DNA from: Lonicera japonica
Taxonomy: Eukaryota > Streptophyta > Magnoliopsida > Dipsacales > Caprifoliaceae
DNA length: 64,000 bases
NCBI GenBank assembly: GCA_021464415.1
Contig: CM038471.1
Coordinates: 34,135,234 to 34,199,233 of the forward strand
Direction: 5' to 3'
Shown: positions 1-30,139 of the stretch, piece after piece
How the letters are laid out: each line of letters starts with the position of its first letter
Position numbering within the stretch: position 1 is the stretch's first letter
Notes under the pieces: generated by a model
Seen by the model: only the letters and a program-made list of their open reading frames with translations
What the model was told of the DNA's origin: nothing
The model's database searches: none
Made by a program: the position numbers and the translations under genes

Positions 1-21
1 ATAATCATCTTCTTGTTTCAG

Positions 22-18688
<18,667 letters not shown>

Positions 18689-20300
18689 AGAACTTCGATT
18701 TGAACTTTCAGCTGTTTTGTGAATATTTCTCCATTGTCGATTCGTGCTTGCGTGTTATAAATGTATATATATCCTTACATTTTTTTGCACATAGGTTATA
18801 TTTTTGGATGCAATATTAGTCATATTTTGGAAAGTTTTTGTCTTAGTTTTAGTATCGGTCTCGATTGCTATATTCCAAGTTAAAACATAATATTATTCGA
18901 CTTTTGATTTAGGGAAAATCTTCGGATTCTGAGGCTATGTGTATATCTCAAATACCTACTTATCGTGACGCAAACAACAGTACACCAGTATTTCTAAGTT
19001 ATTTGTACATCATTTTCTTCATTGCTTCTTTCATTCTTTTTTCTTTTTCTTTTTCTTGTTCCGGAATTTTGTGAGTGAACCACTTATCCCGTAATTATCT
19101 TAAATATTTTTTAGAGGCTATAGTTGATGTTGGTTTTGGCTATATGAGCAACTCATGCTATGATTAACATTTCAGTCTTGAATATATTGTTTAGTTTTCT
19201 GGATACATGTTAGTGGCAGCCCATGATAATCAGCTAAAGCTCACAGCGACTGACAGGTTGAAGCTCTAACAAGGCACCCACCTCCCCAAGGACCAGGATT
19301 TCCTTTTGATCAACCATCACAATTGAGCTTTAACCTGCCATTTCCGGGACTAAGCCATTAGGCGATAATACAGGGTTGTCATTGAGTTTGAGGCACAAAA
19401 ACATTGAAGCTTTGAAACACAAACTCATACTTTTGCTTTCGTTTCAGTGACACCCTACTCCCATGTAAAATAGAGGTAATTGCCTATTCAACTTTCTTGA
19501 TAATGACATAGACATAAGCGTGAAGGCTTCTTAATCATTTATTCAGTTTCAATGAAAGGCATGAATATGATGATAATTCCAACGAATTGCTAAGTTTAGA
19601 TACAGAAACTTTTGTTGGACATGATGACTCAGATGATTTGTTCGACTGAATTCAGCCCAACTCAGTATCGGCAAGAAAAGACAAAGTTCTTCTTTGGATT
19701 TCTTTCAATGTGACATCTTGGGAGACAACTTTAGTAGACCCCTTTTATTAAAGTTACTTTTTAATTTGGCGTGTTGTATAATTATTGTACTTTTACTATT
19801 TATTTTTGTAAAGGCGCATGTGCCATTGTCGGATGTATTCTTATCTCTCTTTTTTTTGTTTGTAAACTCCCTTCTATATATATGAGGAGCCTTAGCTTGT
19901 ATTTGGAGATCGTCAAGTTCTGAGATCTCTCTCCCTTGTAATATTTCGGTTGCTCTATAAAAACTTCTCTTATTCTCTCGTTTTACCTTCTACTCGAAGT
20001 GTTTTGTTTTCAAATCTACCAATAATCCATGTTAATCCGCAACTCCGGTCGACAGATGGCCAGTGGAATGAGGGAGATGATTGCTCTGTGGCAAGATCTT
20101 ACTTTGAGCTAGCTAACCAGCATTCATTCAACTTGAGCTGCAAAATTTTGGCTGTGCTTTGTGCCAAGGGGATCCACAGTTTCAAAGTGAAGATTCAAAC
20201 AACAATGGCATTCAGAGGCAATATGGAAGCCCTTAACAGAAAAATTATCATCAAAATATGTCTTCCTCATTACATATAAGCCCCCCTATTTTCCTAATAT
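18689..20300. other. SMC5 3' flank and intergenic DNA with coding-like remnants
   Basis: The first one or two hundred bases should be the SMC5 3'UTR; no clear AATAAA was seen. From about 19199 there are short stretches that read like coding DNA. One, about 19265-19353, ends PFDQPSQLSFNLPFPGLSH and then a stop. A second, about 19371-19453, contains GDNTGLSLSLRHKNIEALKH. A third, about 19525-19650, contains NELLSLDTETFVGHDDSDDL and then a stop. They are in different frames with stops between and no intact ORF. I do not recognise the family; a decayed gene or captured exons are possible. Confidence 0.35.
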
Positions 20301-21700
20301 TCATCAAAGTTCTTCGGTCGAAATCCGAGCAAAGTGTGGTTTCTGTGTAAATATATATGTATATCGACAAAATTATAGCATTATTAACCGTGAGAAACGA
20401 ATAGCTTGAGGATTTGAGATAAGATTTAGAAATCTGTCTCTCTAATTTTTAACCGAACAAAAAATTTGAATTTGGAGGTCGAAATCCTTGAACCGGAATT
20501 TGGAATTCCGGTTTTGTATCCAAAGTAGATTTTTAGTATTATTGATCATGACACCCATATGGGGATGCCCCAAATTCAAACACTGATTCGGTGTTTCGTC
20601 ACTAAAACTTTGACATTCAATTCGGCTAACGGCTGTCGAGTTTGTTGTCCAATGTCAGCAATCTATTGTCGTGCAATGTTTATCAATATCTTGGTTAAAC
20701 TATACTGAGTTTTTGTGTTACTCCTTGATTCAAAGATACCGAATTGTATACGTACATTTGGTGAAAAATTGCCGAGGGGCAACCAAGATTGATATTTTGT
20801 AGTCTCAATATTATGAGTTGATATTTGATTGCCTTTGCAAAAAATTGCATTTTCTTAAATTATAATATTTTGACTACAAAACCGGAATACGTATATTATC
20901 ACCCTTTACAAATGTATAGATAATGTGAAAAACTAGGTATCTTATGCATATTGCATACGCTCTAGATTAAAATGAACTAGTCACCGATGGAGACCATGAT
21001 AAATGCCTGACTAAGGCTTCTGAGTGTGAGTGTGAGTGTGAGTGTGAGTGTGACCACTCGTTATTTAATGCCACCAATTCAGTGTATAGTTACGTTAACC
21101 CTAACTTGACGAGAGTCAATAAATTTGTAATTTCCGTGGGATATAGCTACTTTTTAATAATTGTGGGGTCATTTGACCCCATGTAATTAATATTTAAAAT
21201 ATACACATAAATAAAAAATATTTTATATATATTTAGATTGGTACATATAATTGATACCTTTTAAATTTAAAAAAATAGTTAATAGTAAGGTTAAATTATA
21301 AAAATAAAACTAAATATTATGAAACCCAAACAAATTTTATATGAATGCTATTCAATTCAAAATATGTTCTTGAATTGTTTCCCAAATATATTTTAACCGA
21401 TGTATTTACACTTGTTATTTAGTTGTTCTTTTCTTGCTAAGTAGCATGGCTCATTTCCTAATTTTTTAATTGATAATTTAGTTATTATAATTAATATAAT
21501 ATTAATAATATATTATTAAATAATTCCAGTAATTAAATTTTCTAGTTACATCATTATTTATGAGTCTCAATTATGAGTGTCTATATAATTATTTTATTGA
21601 ACTTTTTAATTAAGTGGGATAAGTGTACCTCACTTCTTGGCCCTATCTCTTCCACCTCAGTTTTTCCTTCTTTTTTTCTGGTATAATTCCACCTCAGTGT
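20301..21700. other. AT-rich intergenic DNA, no gene seen
   Basis: No exon-like reading frame or RNA gene was recognised. A six-base microsatellite (GAGTGT)n lies at 21022-21052. The remainder is AT-rich with short homopolymers. Confidence 0.6.
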
Positions 21701-21718
21701 TGAGTTTGGTGGAAGTGA

Positions 21719-22219
21719 TTGACTTTTGTAGCAAAATTTAGATGATTAATTTGCTTACTAATTTACTCTCTCAATTTTACTTTGGAAGAAGATATTGTGA
21801 GGACCCAGATTGATCTTCATCTTTACTTCTTTATTTAATTTAATTATCGTAAGGCTCTGTGTTGATAATAACATAAAAAAATAATGGCGCATTAACTTTT
21901 GGAGCATAATTTAGATGATTAATTTGCTTACTAATTTACTCTCTCAAGAAGAAAACATTGAGGACCCCGATTGATCTTCTTCTTTACTTCTAACTTTAAG
22001 TTAATTATCGTAAGGCTCCGTTAATAATAACATAAAAAAATGAGGCGCATTGACTTTTGGAGCATAATTTAAATGATTAATTTGCTTACTAATTTAATCT
22101 CTCAATTTTGCTTTGGAAGAAAATATTGTGTGGACCTAGATTGATCTTCTTTTCTTCTATCTTTAACTTAATTACCCCGTAAGGCTCCCTGACAATAACA
22201 TAAAAAATGACGCGCATTA
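21719..22219. repeat. Three-copy tandem array, unit about 158-173 bp
   Basis: Three diverged head-to-tail units start at 21719, 21892 and 22050. Each begins TTGACTTTTG or TTAACTTTTG. Each contains GATTAATTTGCTTACTAATT, a GATTGATCTTC tract and GTAAGGCTC, and ends AATAACATAAAAAA followed by GGCGCATTA or a close variant. The array is non-coding and not an obvious transposon. Confidence 0.85.
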
Positions 22220-22968
22220 ATTTATATCAAAAATTGAAAAATAAGTTAAAACATATGGTCTCTTAATTTTATACTTTTTCTATGGAAAAATTTTCTTTGC
22301 AGGGTGGAGAAGATAATTTTTCCATAGAAAAATAAAGAATGATTGATGGAGAATATATAATTATAAAAATGAGCATTATCTCATTTCATATCTCAATTTA
22401 TTTTTTAACTTAATTATCACACAAATCATTTTTTTTTTAACAAACACAAACCACTTTTTTTTTCACTATTATTATCAAACGAAAGCTAACTTTTTATCAA
22501 ATTACTCTTATTATTTCAATCTATACAGTTTCATTGTTAAATATTTTATTTCCTGTTGTTTTAATTTGTTGTTGATTCTCCATATCATTTTGTAGTGTAG
22601 ATTCCCGTGGGTAGTTAAGGCCGTGTTGATTTAGAGGAGAGGAATTGACCCGCTGATAGACAACTTTCACTCAAAGAATATAATTTCCTTTCCACACGAA
22701 TAGCTTTAAAGATTTTCGGCATATAATCTTAACTCAATATTCCTTCATTCCGGGTACTTTTTCCGTTCCTATTACATCATACAAATGTTCAATTTCTTCT
22801 CAAAAGAAATTTGAACTGTATATCCTCCGTTTGATCAGTGATTTATTCCTTGATCTTATCTCTCTAAAATAAATATTCCTTGTTTCTTCGGCGCGTTTGG
22901 ATATCGATTTAACGGAAGATATTACTATATTCTTCTCTGTGAAAACATATGTAGCATGTGCTAATTAG

Positions 22969-23490
22969 TAGACCCGTCAACAGATCGGATTTGGATCGGA
23001 TTAAAGTGAATTCAAATTCATTTTTGAAAAAGTTTTCGGATTGAATCATGTAACAAATCACCAAAACATCGATCAATATCCAAATTTATTTGATCCGATC
23101 CATTTAAAATTTTAATTATATAATAATTAGTTTGTAAATATATAAAAAAATAATGAAATTAACATAAATGTTAAACTTAATAACAGTCAAATTTATTATA
23201 TTCTTATAAAAAGAAACTTATTTAATACTTTTTGGGTTATATTTATTTTTTATGAGTTCATTAACAATAATGTGGTAAATAGAAATATAATAAATTTAAA
23301 CATAAATGTGTATCTGGATCGGATCGGATTGCAAACGAATCGGATCGACATAAATTTATATCCGATTTGTTAATCAAAAACCTAACAGGTTCGGATTGGA
23401 TTTGAATATATATATATATATAATAAATTTCAATCCATATCCGAATAAACGGATCGAATTCGAGTACAAATCAATCTATTGGTAAGCCTA
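22969..23490. mobile_element. hAT-type MITE, about 520 bp
   Basis: An exact 8-bp target-site duplication CTAATTAG flanks it (22961-22968 and 23491-23498). The ends TAGACCCGTCAAC and ATTGGTAAGCCTA are weakly inverted. The interior repeats GGATCGGATT motifs on both strands. It is intergenic and non-coding. Confidence 0.75.
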
Positions 23491-23995
23491 CTAATTAGAT
23501 GTCGTAAACATCTTTTTATACAGTGATACTGTATAAAATTAAACCGAAAAGATTTATACTTCAATTTCTAATTACACAACGGTTAAATTGGAGATGCTCT
23601 TAAAAGAGTTTTAAAAACCTAGTAAAATACTAATCATACTAAATTAAGCATAACTATGTATGCGGCTGTGAATAGTTACTTAATTAGTATCAGAATCTTC
23701 CAACAGCTAGCCAATTAAAAGCTGCCATTTGTGTCTTGTTAAGTAGTTGAGGGATTGATTATATAATATGGTGATATCATATATTTGATCACATTAGTTA
23801 AAATAAGAATAATGTATACACATGAACACAGATATCTAAATTATAAATTAAGTATATATTGTGTTTCTTGTGTTGCCCTTACAAGTATAGTGGCAAAAAA
23901 AAAAAAAAAAAAAAACTTCAGAAAATTTGTGAAAAGTTAAATTTGCACTTCATCAATTGTTAACGAAATTACATATATATATATATATACAAAAA

Positions 23996-24373
23996 AGATC
24001 TAAAGAGAACCATTTATTTGGTCCTTAAATGCGGACCAATCATTTTAAGGGGGTAAACGGATGGATTTTTTTATGAAACTTGATGAAGATGATCTCCATG
24101 ATTAGTAGATCATTTCTACCAAATTTTATCAAAAAATTCAACCGGGAAGTGGGTTATCTAAACATCTTAATTTTTAAAGGCCAAAAAAGTGCATATATAT
24201 CAATTTTTTAGTTATCTCTCTTCCCGATTTAATTTTTCAATGAAATTTAGTGGAGGTGATCTACTAATCATGGAGAACATTTTCACCAAGTTTCATTAAA
24301 AAATTTATCCATTTACCCGCTCAAATTGATTGGTTCACATTTAAGGACTAAAAAATTGGTCCTCTTAAGATCC
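23996..24373. mobile_element. Foldback/MITE with arms of about 190 bp
   Basis: The left half (AGATCTAAAGAGAACC, then TGATCTCCATGATTAGTAGA) and the right half (TCTACTAATCATGGAGA, then GGTCCTCTTAAGATCC) are inverted copies over nearly the full length, with a short centre near 24190. AT repeats flank both sides, masking any target-site duplication. A diverged relative is at 14786-15020. Confidence 0.75.
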
Positions 24374-24689
24374 TTCCCCTATATATATATATATTTTTTT
24401 TTGAACAATTACTTTATCTATATTTTATCTATTAAGTGTGAGAAAAGTTTTTGGTGTTTCAATCGAATTACCAAAATACCCCTATATGTCTCAATTGATG
24501 AGCGAATTACCAAAATACCCTAATATGCTAAGAAAATAAAGAAAACTCTGTTAAAGGATTTGAACACAACACAATATTACACATGAAATGATCTTCACTT
24601 TACCACTTGAGCAAACACAATCAAATGTTACAAAAGTGATACCACAGGTCAAAGAGGATCAATTCAGATCGTGAAAGGTTCAAGTCCAA

Positions 24690-25945
24690 GTGGGGGTGGG
24701 AATTTAGGTTTTTGGGTTGTACTTGGGCCTGACAGAACACAATACGACAAGGAATAATATAACATGACACAAAGTTATGTTATTTTTATGAAACACGAAC
24801 ACAATTTGCCTACAATATAGCAGAAGACGGCACACACATGATTGTAATTTTTGGGTCCTAATAAACACGTATAACACGAGTAAGAATGTGGATTTTCTAT
24901 AATTTAGACACGATAAGAACTAATAACCATGACAAGACACGATTAACATGACATATCTCCAATTTCATTTCAAAATTTGGACATGAATATAAATTCTTGA
25001 GTCAATTTCATGCCAATTCCGTAGCGTTTCAATTCTAAAGTTGTCAGGTCCAAGCATAATTAATAAAGTGGATTCAAATTTTCCAACATAATACTCCCCC
25101 CCGGTCAGGTTAGGAATACTTTTAGAAGAGTTGGGTTCGGATCTTGCCAACCCACTTGCAACTGTACTCATTGCCATCTCTGCTAACAATTAAAAAAGGG
25201 TTCAAATAAATTTTTCTTCAATAAAAATATAATAATGGAAATCAAATCTACGGGAATTAAATAATTTTATTTAATCAAAAGCTTATGTTTTCAAATCTAT
25301 ACATATATACAAATATATATTTAAAGATAGATAATTGAAAAACCTAATTACTATTTTAGCATAGATAAACTTGTATTTACAAAATTACGTTTATGTATAT
25401 TTAAAGCGGTCTTATAATCAAGATTTGCTTTATATAATCTATCATGGTACACAAAATTAATCAAAGAGAACATTTACATAAATCTATGGATTTACATAAA
25501 CCTGGAGGCTAGTATTTAATTAACTGTGGTCGCTAATGGTGACAAATATATTTTTCAATAATTATTTTAGGTGTTTAAAAGAAAGTTGGCAGACACGTCG
25601 CACATTGTTATTTAAATATATAGAAAACAATAGGCACTCAACTTGAATTTGATATATTTTGAAAAAAATAATAATTTGAATTTGACAATTTTTTGGACAT
25701 CCTTTTCATTATCCGTGGTAAAAATTCCTCCCTTTTTTTTTTGAATGGTATAAATACCTTTGAACTAACAAATACTATTACATATTTTTATTTTTGATTT
25801 TGTCCTCGTGCATTTTAATTTCATAGATTTTTTTTAATATATGTTATAACATATTCAAACTCTTGTTGCTATTAAGGATAACATAACTCTCAATTGTAAA
25901 ATAGCAGACTTGGTTGGTATTTAATCCGCCCCAACCCGAATGGAT
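24690..25945. other. AT-rich intergenic DNA with old transposon debris
   Basis: Part of this (about 24690-25190) has alternating CACGA/ACACGA tracts and a GGTCAGGTTAGG end like the degraded hAT-type MITEs elsewhere in the window. No gene or RNA gene was recognised. Confidence 0.4.
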
Positions 25946-25948
25946 TGA

Positions 25949-26401
25949 GGGTCCGTTTGGTTCGAGTTTTTGATGCCTGGAATCCTAGATTCCTTTTCAG
26001 ATAGGATTCCGGTGTTTGGTTGGAGTTTTTGAAGAGAAATGAGCTTTCCTAGGAAAGCTAGATTCCTCCATTTCATTCATTTTTATTCCCTCCAAATTTG
26101 GGAGGAAAACTTAGGATTCCAAGGGAATCCTTTCTTTTTTTTCCTAGAAAATGAAAAAATATATATATATTTTTCCAGAAAGCGAAAAAATTATTTTTTC
26201 CAAAAAATGAAAAAAAAAATCTATAAAACGAAAATATTATTTTTTTCCAAAAAATGAAAAAATTATATTTTTTTCCCGATTTCATTCCTAAAACTCCAAC
26301 CAAACGAGCAATTAATGGATTGGAATAAGGATGCCAGAAATAAATGTTTTCTGGCATCTAGAATGTCAATTCCATTCCAAAAGTTCGAACCAAACGAGCC
26401 C
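25949..26401. mobile_element. PIF/Harbinger-like MITE with 3-bp target-site duplication
   Basis: The inverted termini GGGTCCGTTTGGTTCGAGTT and TTCGAACCAAACGAGCCC are nearly complementary. TGA lies immediately outside both ends (25946-25948 and 26402-26404), fitting the TNA duplications of PIF/Harbinger elements. The interior is repetitive, with several AAAAATGAAAAAA blocks. It has no coding capacity. Confidence 0.75.
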
Positions 26402-27720
26402 TGAGTGTTTTAACCGTGTTGGATTCAAGATTTTCAAAGTAAAGCCCGCATTGGTCTAGTCAGATTTGAGTTTAGATAAAATAAATCCGTTTAGCTTGAT
26501 CTGATGTGAATGTAATTTTTTTTTCCTTTTAATATCCTTGTAATACCCTACAATTACACTGAGATGGATCAATGCAATCGAGTAGAGTTCGAGCTTCTAA
26601 TTAGGCAGGTCGGGTTTGGTCATACCCGCCCTAATGCCACCCTTATCTACACAAAAATTTAATACTGAATCTATATAATAAGGGATATTAGATTTTACAT
26701 TGTTGAAATTAAAAATAAAAAAAATCAAAAATCAAAGATAATTAATACTTTGACACGAGTTACAACTATTACCACTTAATATTATAATGAGATGTTCTAA
26801 CAGTCCTTGTAGACGATTCTGAAAATACAGAGAGGTTGTAAAACACAATGGGGGCTTGATAAATGTATCTATTATCAGGGAAGCCGTATTGCCAAAGTAA
26901 TATATTATTTGGGAGATTATAGTATTAATGTAAGAAGTTATATTGTATAGTTTTAAAGTTGTATAATGTTATGATGATATAGATAATTGCTTTAACAATA
27001 ATGTCACCTTTACTTTTATCTTAAAAACCAAATTGAAAAAAATAAATCATTTGTGTAAGAGTCACCTTCATTTAGGACCAACAATTTACAATATGAAATA
27101 AAATTGACACGAATTTACTGGATTTGGATGATAATCGGGTTGTAAATCTGCAAAACTCGAGTAAAACCGATTTAACTTGGTAATAATACGAGTTGATTTC
27201 GTGTCGTGTAATCCCGTTAGTAATCCGTATAACCCATATATGATACATAGATATTTAGCTAAGGCTTTTAAAGTCTTTTAAATTTTGTATTAAATATTTT
27301 GCCTTTTATTATGATCTTTCCTTTTTTCCACACTAATTTCGCGCTCCCAAAATTTTCTCACTTTATAAATTCTTAAGTTCTAACACAATTACAATATATG
27401 ATGGTTTTTAGTTATTGTTGTTGCAAATGTATAAATTATTAATTGTATATATTTTAATGGTTAATTGAATTATTAGCGGGTCACTAAATGTTATTCGTAT
27501 ACAATTCGAATTGAACCTTTTATCTTAAACGGATTAAAACGAATCGGGTCATGTTATTTATTAATTAAACGAGTCGTATATGAATTTAAATTTTTCACCC
27601 ATTTATTAAACAGATTATTTATGAGTGGAAGCACTTTTCACCCAACACGACTTCAACCTTATACGAAACCGACTTATATGCATCCCACTACCAAACCTAT
27701 ATTCATTTAACAAATAGTGT
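26402..27720. other. Intergenic DNA with degraded hAT-like MITEs
   Basis: About 26402-26640 ends CATACCCGCCCTAATGCCACC, resembling the right end of the element at 11404-11745. About 27110-27700 has alternating ACGAGT/ACTCGT motifs and resembles the family at 37685-38407. Neither has a readable target-site duplication. No gene was seen. Confidence 0.4.
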
Positions 27721-27724
27721 CAAA

Positions 27725-28319
27725 CAGTGGCGGAGCCAGGACTCAACACTAGGTCGGGCTAAATTTTGAATTGAAATATTTTTTACAGACAAGATTACTT
27801 AATATAATAATACTATTGTTTTTTTTTTAATACAATCTGCACAATCTCGAATAACTTACTAAAATTGAACTTCAGAAAGAGCAAAGGATTGGGGGAGGGG
27901 AGGCAAAATTTGAAACATGACATAAAACTTGTTAAATTTCACAAATCTCTAATCCTACTTGTGAATTTTAAAAATCATGCACGTACTTTAAATATTATAC
28001 TCTAATATATTTGAATAATTATAAATATATTTACTATTTATAAGAAATCTTATTTTTCTATTAGAAGGAAAAAAGAATAAAAAACAAAGATATATAAATA
28101 CAAATATTGCAAGGTTCAATAGAGAAATGTAGTAAATATAAACTATTTTGTACACTCTCTTTAATGAGAAAGAAATTTATTGTTGGGCTGGACTGGGCTA
28201 AAGAATATTGATTCATAAAATTATGAAAGCTTGCATATATAATTATTAGTACTATTGGGACATTCTTGATTTGGGCCCGAGCTTAAGCATGATTAAGCCC
28301 TCTCATAGTTCCGCCGTTG
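27725..28319. mobile_element. hAT-type MITE, about 595 bp
   Basis: It begins CAGTGGCGGAGCCAGGACTC and ends TAGTTCCGCCGTTG, inverted relatives. It is flanked by GTGTCAAA (27717-27724) and GTGTCAAG (28320-28327), an 8-bp duplication with one mismatch. The CAGTGGCGGAGCCAGGA terminus is common in plant hAT MITEs. It is intergenic, upstream of the pyroglutamyl-peptidase gene. Confidence 0.82.
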
Positions 28320-28672
28320 GTGTCAAGTTTACAAAAATAATTCAAAACTCAAGTGGATCACATAATACCAAAAGTATGTTATGCACTATTTTAAATTTGT
28401 GATAACTCATTATCGTGTATATACAAAAACAATTTAATAAGTCAGTGATCGAGTGGACAATTGATTGAGAACATCTCATTTTTGGCTACATGGTGTGAAT
28501 GCCCAAAAAAGATTAACAGCTGAATCAATGAAACAAAATAGGGGTGGCAGTGGGTGTATGGTAAAAAAGCCGGAACATAGTTTAGTTTCTAGAAAACGAC
28601 CCCCACCATCTCTATTATGTTTTTTTCCTGCTTTTCTTCCCTAATCTAATCTAATAATTATACATCAAACGA

Positions 28673-28745
28673 ATCTCTCTCTCTCTCTCTCTCTCTCAAT
28701 CAGCTTTTTTCTTCCTTTTTAGTTTTCTTCTCTTTATATAGATAT
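28673..28745 (+). promoter_or_regulatory. Core promoter of the pyroglutamyl-peptidase gene: CT tract and TATA box
   Basis: A (CT)n run at 28674-28697 lies upstream of a TATA-like CTTTATATAGATA at about 28732-28744. Transcription would start near 28765-28775. A pyrimidine-rich leader then runs to a good 5' splice site after 28815 (TTCAG followed by GTAACCC). The positions of these elements are inferred from sequence alone. Confidence 0.5.
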
Positions 28746-28815
28746 AGATCACTTTTGTATGTATACAAGATAAGACTCTTGCTCTGCCTTTCCCCCCTTT
28801 CTTTCACGATTTCAG

Positions 28816-30065
28816 GTAACCCAAAAAAGGAAAATGAACCTTTCCTCATCAATTCTTTTCGACTGCATGCTTTTGGATTATGCATCTTCATTAAAGTTGA
28901 TTTCTGGGTTTTTTATTTCTGTGATCAATTGGGCCTTTGATCATGTGTTTTTTGCGAATTGGGTTTCAGTTGTTGAGTTGATTGGTGTCGGGTTTGACTT
29001 TAATCAGATTATGATTTGGGGTTGTTGGATTGTGAAATTCTTTAAGTGATTATCAAAGGGTTTAATTTGTTTTATGATATGGGATGTTGTTGATTTTGGA
29101 TCAGACTTTTTCCTTTTCTCTGGGTTTATACTAATCTTCTCCTGGTTTTGTGTATTTATGTATTTGTTCTCTTGTTTCTATACTTTTTATGTCAGCTGAA
29201 ACTAAGGGTGTGTTTGGTTGTACTATTTTCTACTGGGAAATGCTGAAAATTTCATGTTTTCCATCTTTAGTGTGGTGTTTGATTGTGTAATTTCCCATGG
29301 AATTAGTTTCATGGCAAGCTATGTTTAGCTTAACTATCTGTACAATTCAATAACCATCTACCTTGCGCCCAAGTGTTTGTTTTCCACTTTTCCATAGAAT
29401 TATTTTCCCATATGAAACATTTCCAAGGAATCCAATTCTTTCCCGTTTAATCCAACCGAACGCAGCCTGACAGTTTTGTTAATCTTCCTGATATTTTCTT
29501 TAGCTCTCCAGTTTCTTATAAACATAGGTTTTTGTGTGTAATAATGCAAAATTATCAAATGTCAGTGAATATGATTGTGATAATTAAAAGGGACTGAAAA
29601 TATTTCTCAGATACAGGGTTTTGTCAATTTTCGAACTGTTACAGTTTTCATACTTCTATTCATTCATGGTGTTTGGGGATGAAATGCTAAGACTTTACAC
29701 TGTAGAGAGTGATAACATACTTTGTATTACTCCCCCATAGGATTCGCTTCTTGAAAGTTGAATTTGACTCATATGATCTATGGCTGAAGTTAAAACTTGT
29801 TGAAGTATAATTGGATTTGGAATATTAATCTATAATATTTTATTCTTACAACCTTGGCGACTGTACAACAATGCAATGCATTTTGGTACACATTTGACAC
29901 ATGTATAATTCTATAAAATGCAACTCTAATTTTAAGATCTTCCAGTAAAAAAGAAACTGCAATTCTTAATTTGGGACAGAGGTGATATATTTTGCAGCTA
30001 TTAACTCATTTGTGATTTCTTCTAGTTTTGTAGCTATTAATTCATTTGTGGTTTTAATTTTGCAG
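28816..30065 (+). other. 5'UTR intron of the pyroglutamyl-peptidase gene (inferred)
   Basis: The donor CAG|GTAACC at 28816 and acceptor TTTTGCAG at 30058-30065 bracket a T-rich, intron-like stretch. The joined leader would reach the ATG at 30140. A MITE-like insertion with GTGTGTTTGGTTG and CCAACCGAACGCAGCC ends occupies about 29206-29468. The short open frames here (for example 28834-29049) look like chance reading in T-rich DNA. Confidence 0.5.
29206..29468. mobile_element. PIF/Harbinger-like MITE
   Basis: The left end GGGTGTGTTTGGTTGTAC and right end CCAACCGAACGCAGCC are diverged inverted repeats. TAA and TGA flank them, a possible imperfect 3-bp duplication. The interior has CCATGGAATTAG- and TTTCCC-type tracts shared with other copies. 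Confidence 0.5.
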
Positions 30066-30139
30066 GTATTCAGATACTAATACTGATAATTTATATCTTT
30101 AACATTTCTTGGGGGTGTTTTATCTGAATTAATCAGTAA

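Noticed and set aside
21022..21052. Possible CRISPR or telomere-like array
   Set aside because: It is a plain six-base microsatellite without spacers; no CRISPR array is expected or seen in this plant sequence.
24965..25189. 74-residue minus-strand open frame
   Set aside because: It falls in degraded hAT-like repeat sequence and shows no protein family pattern.
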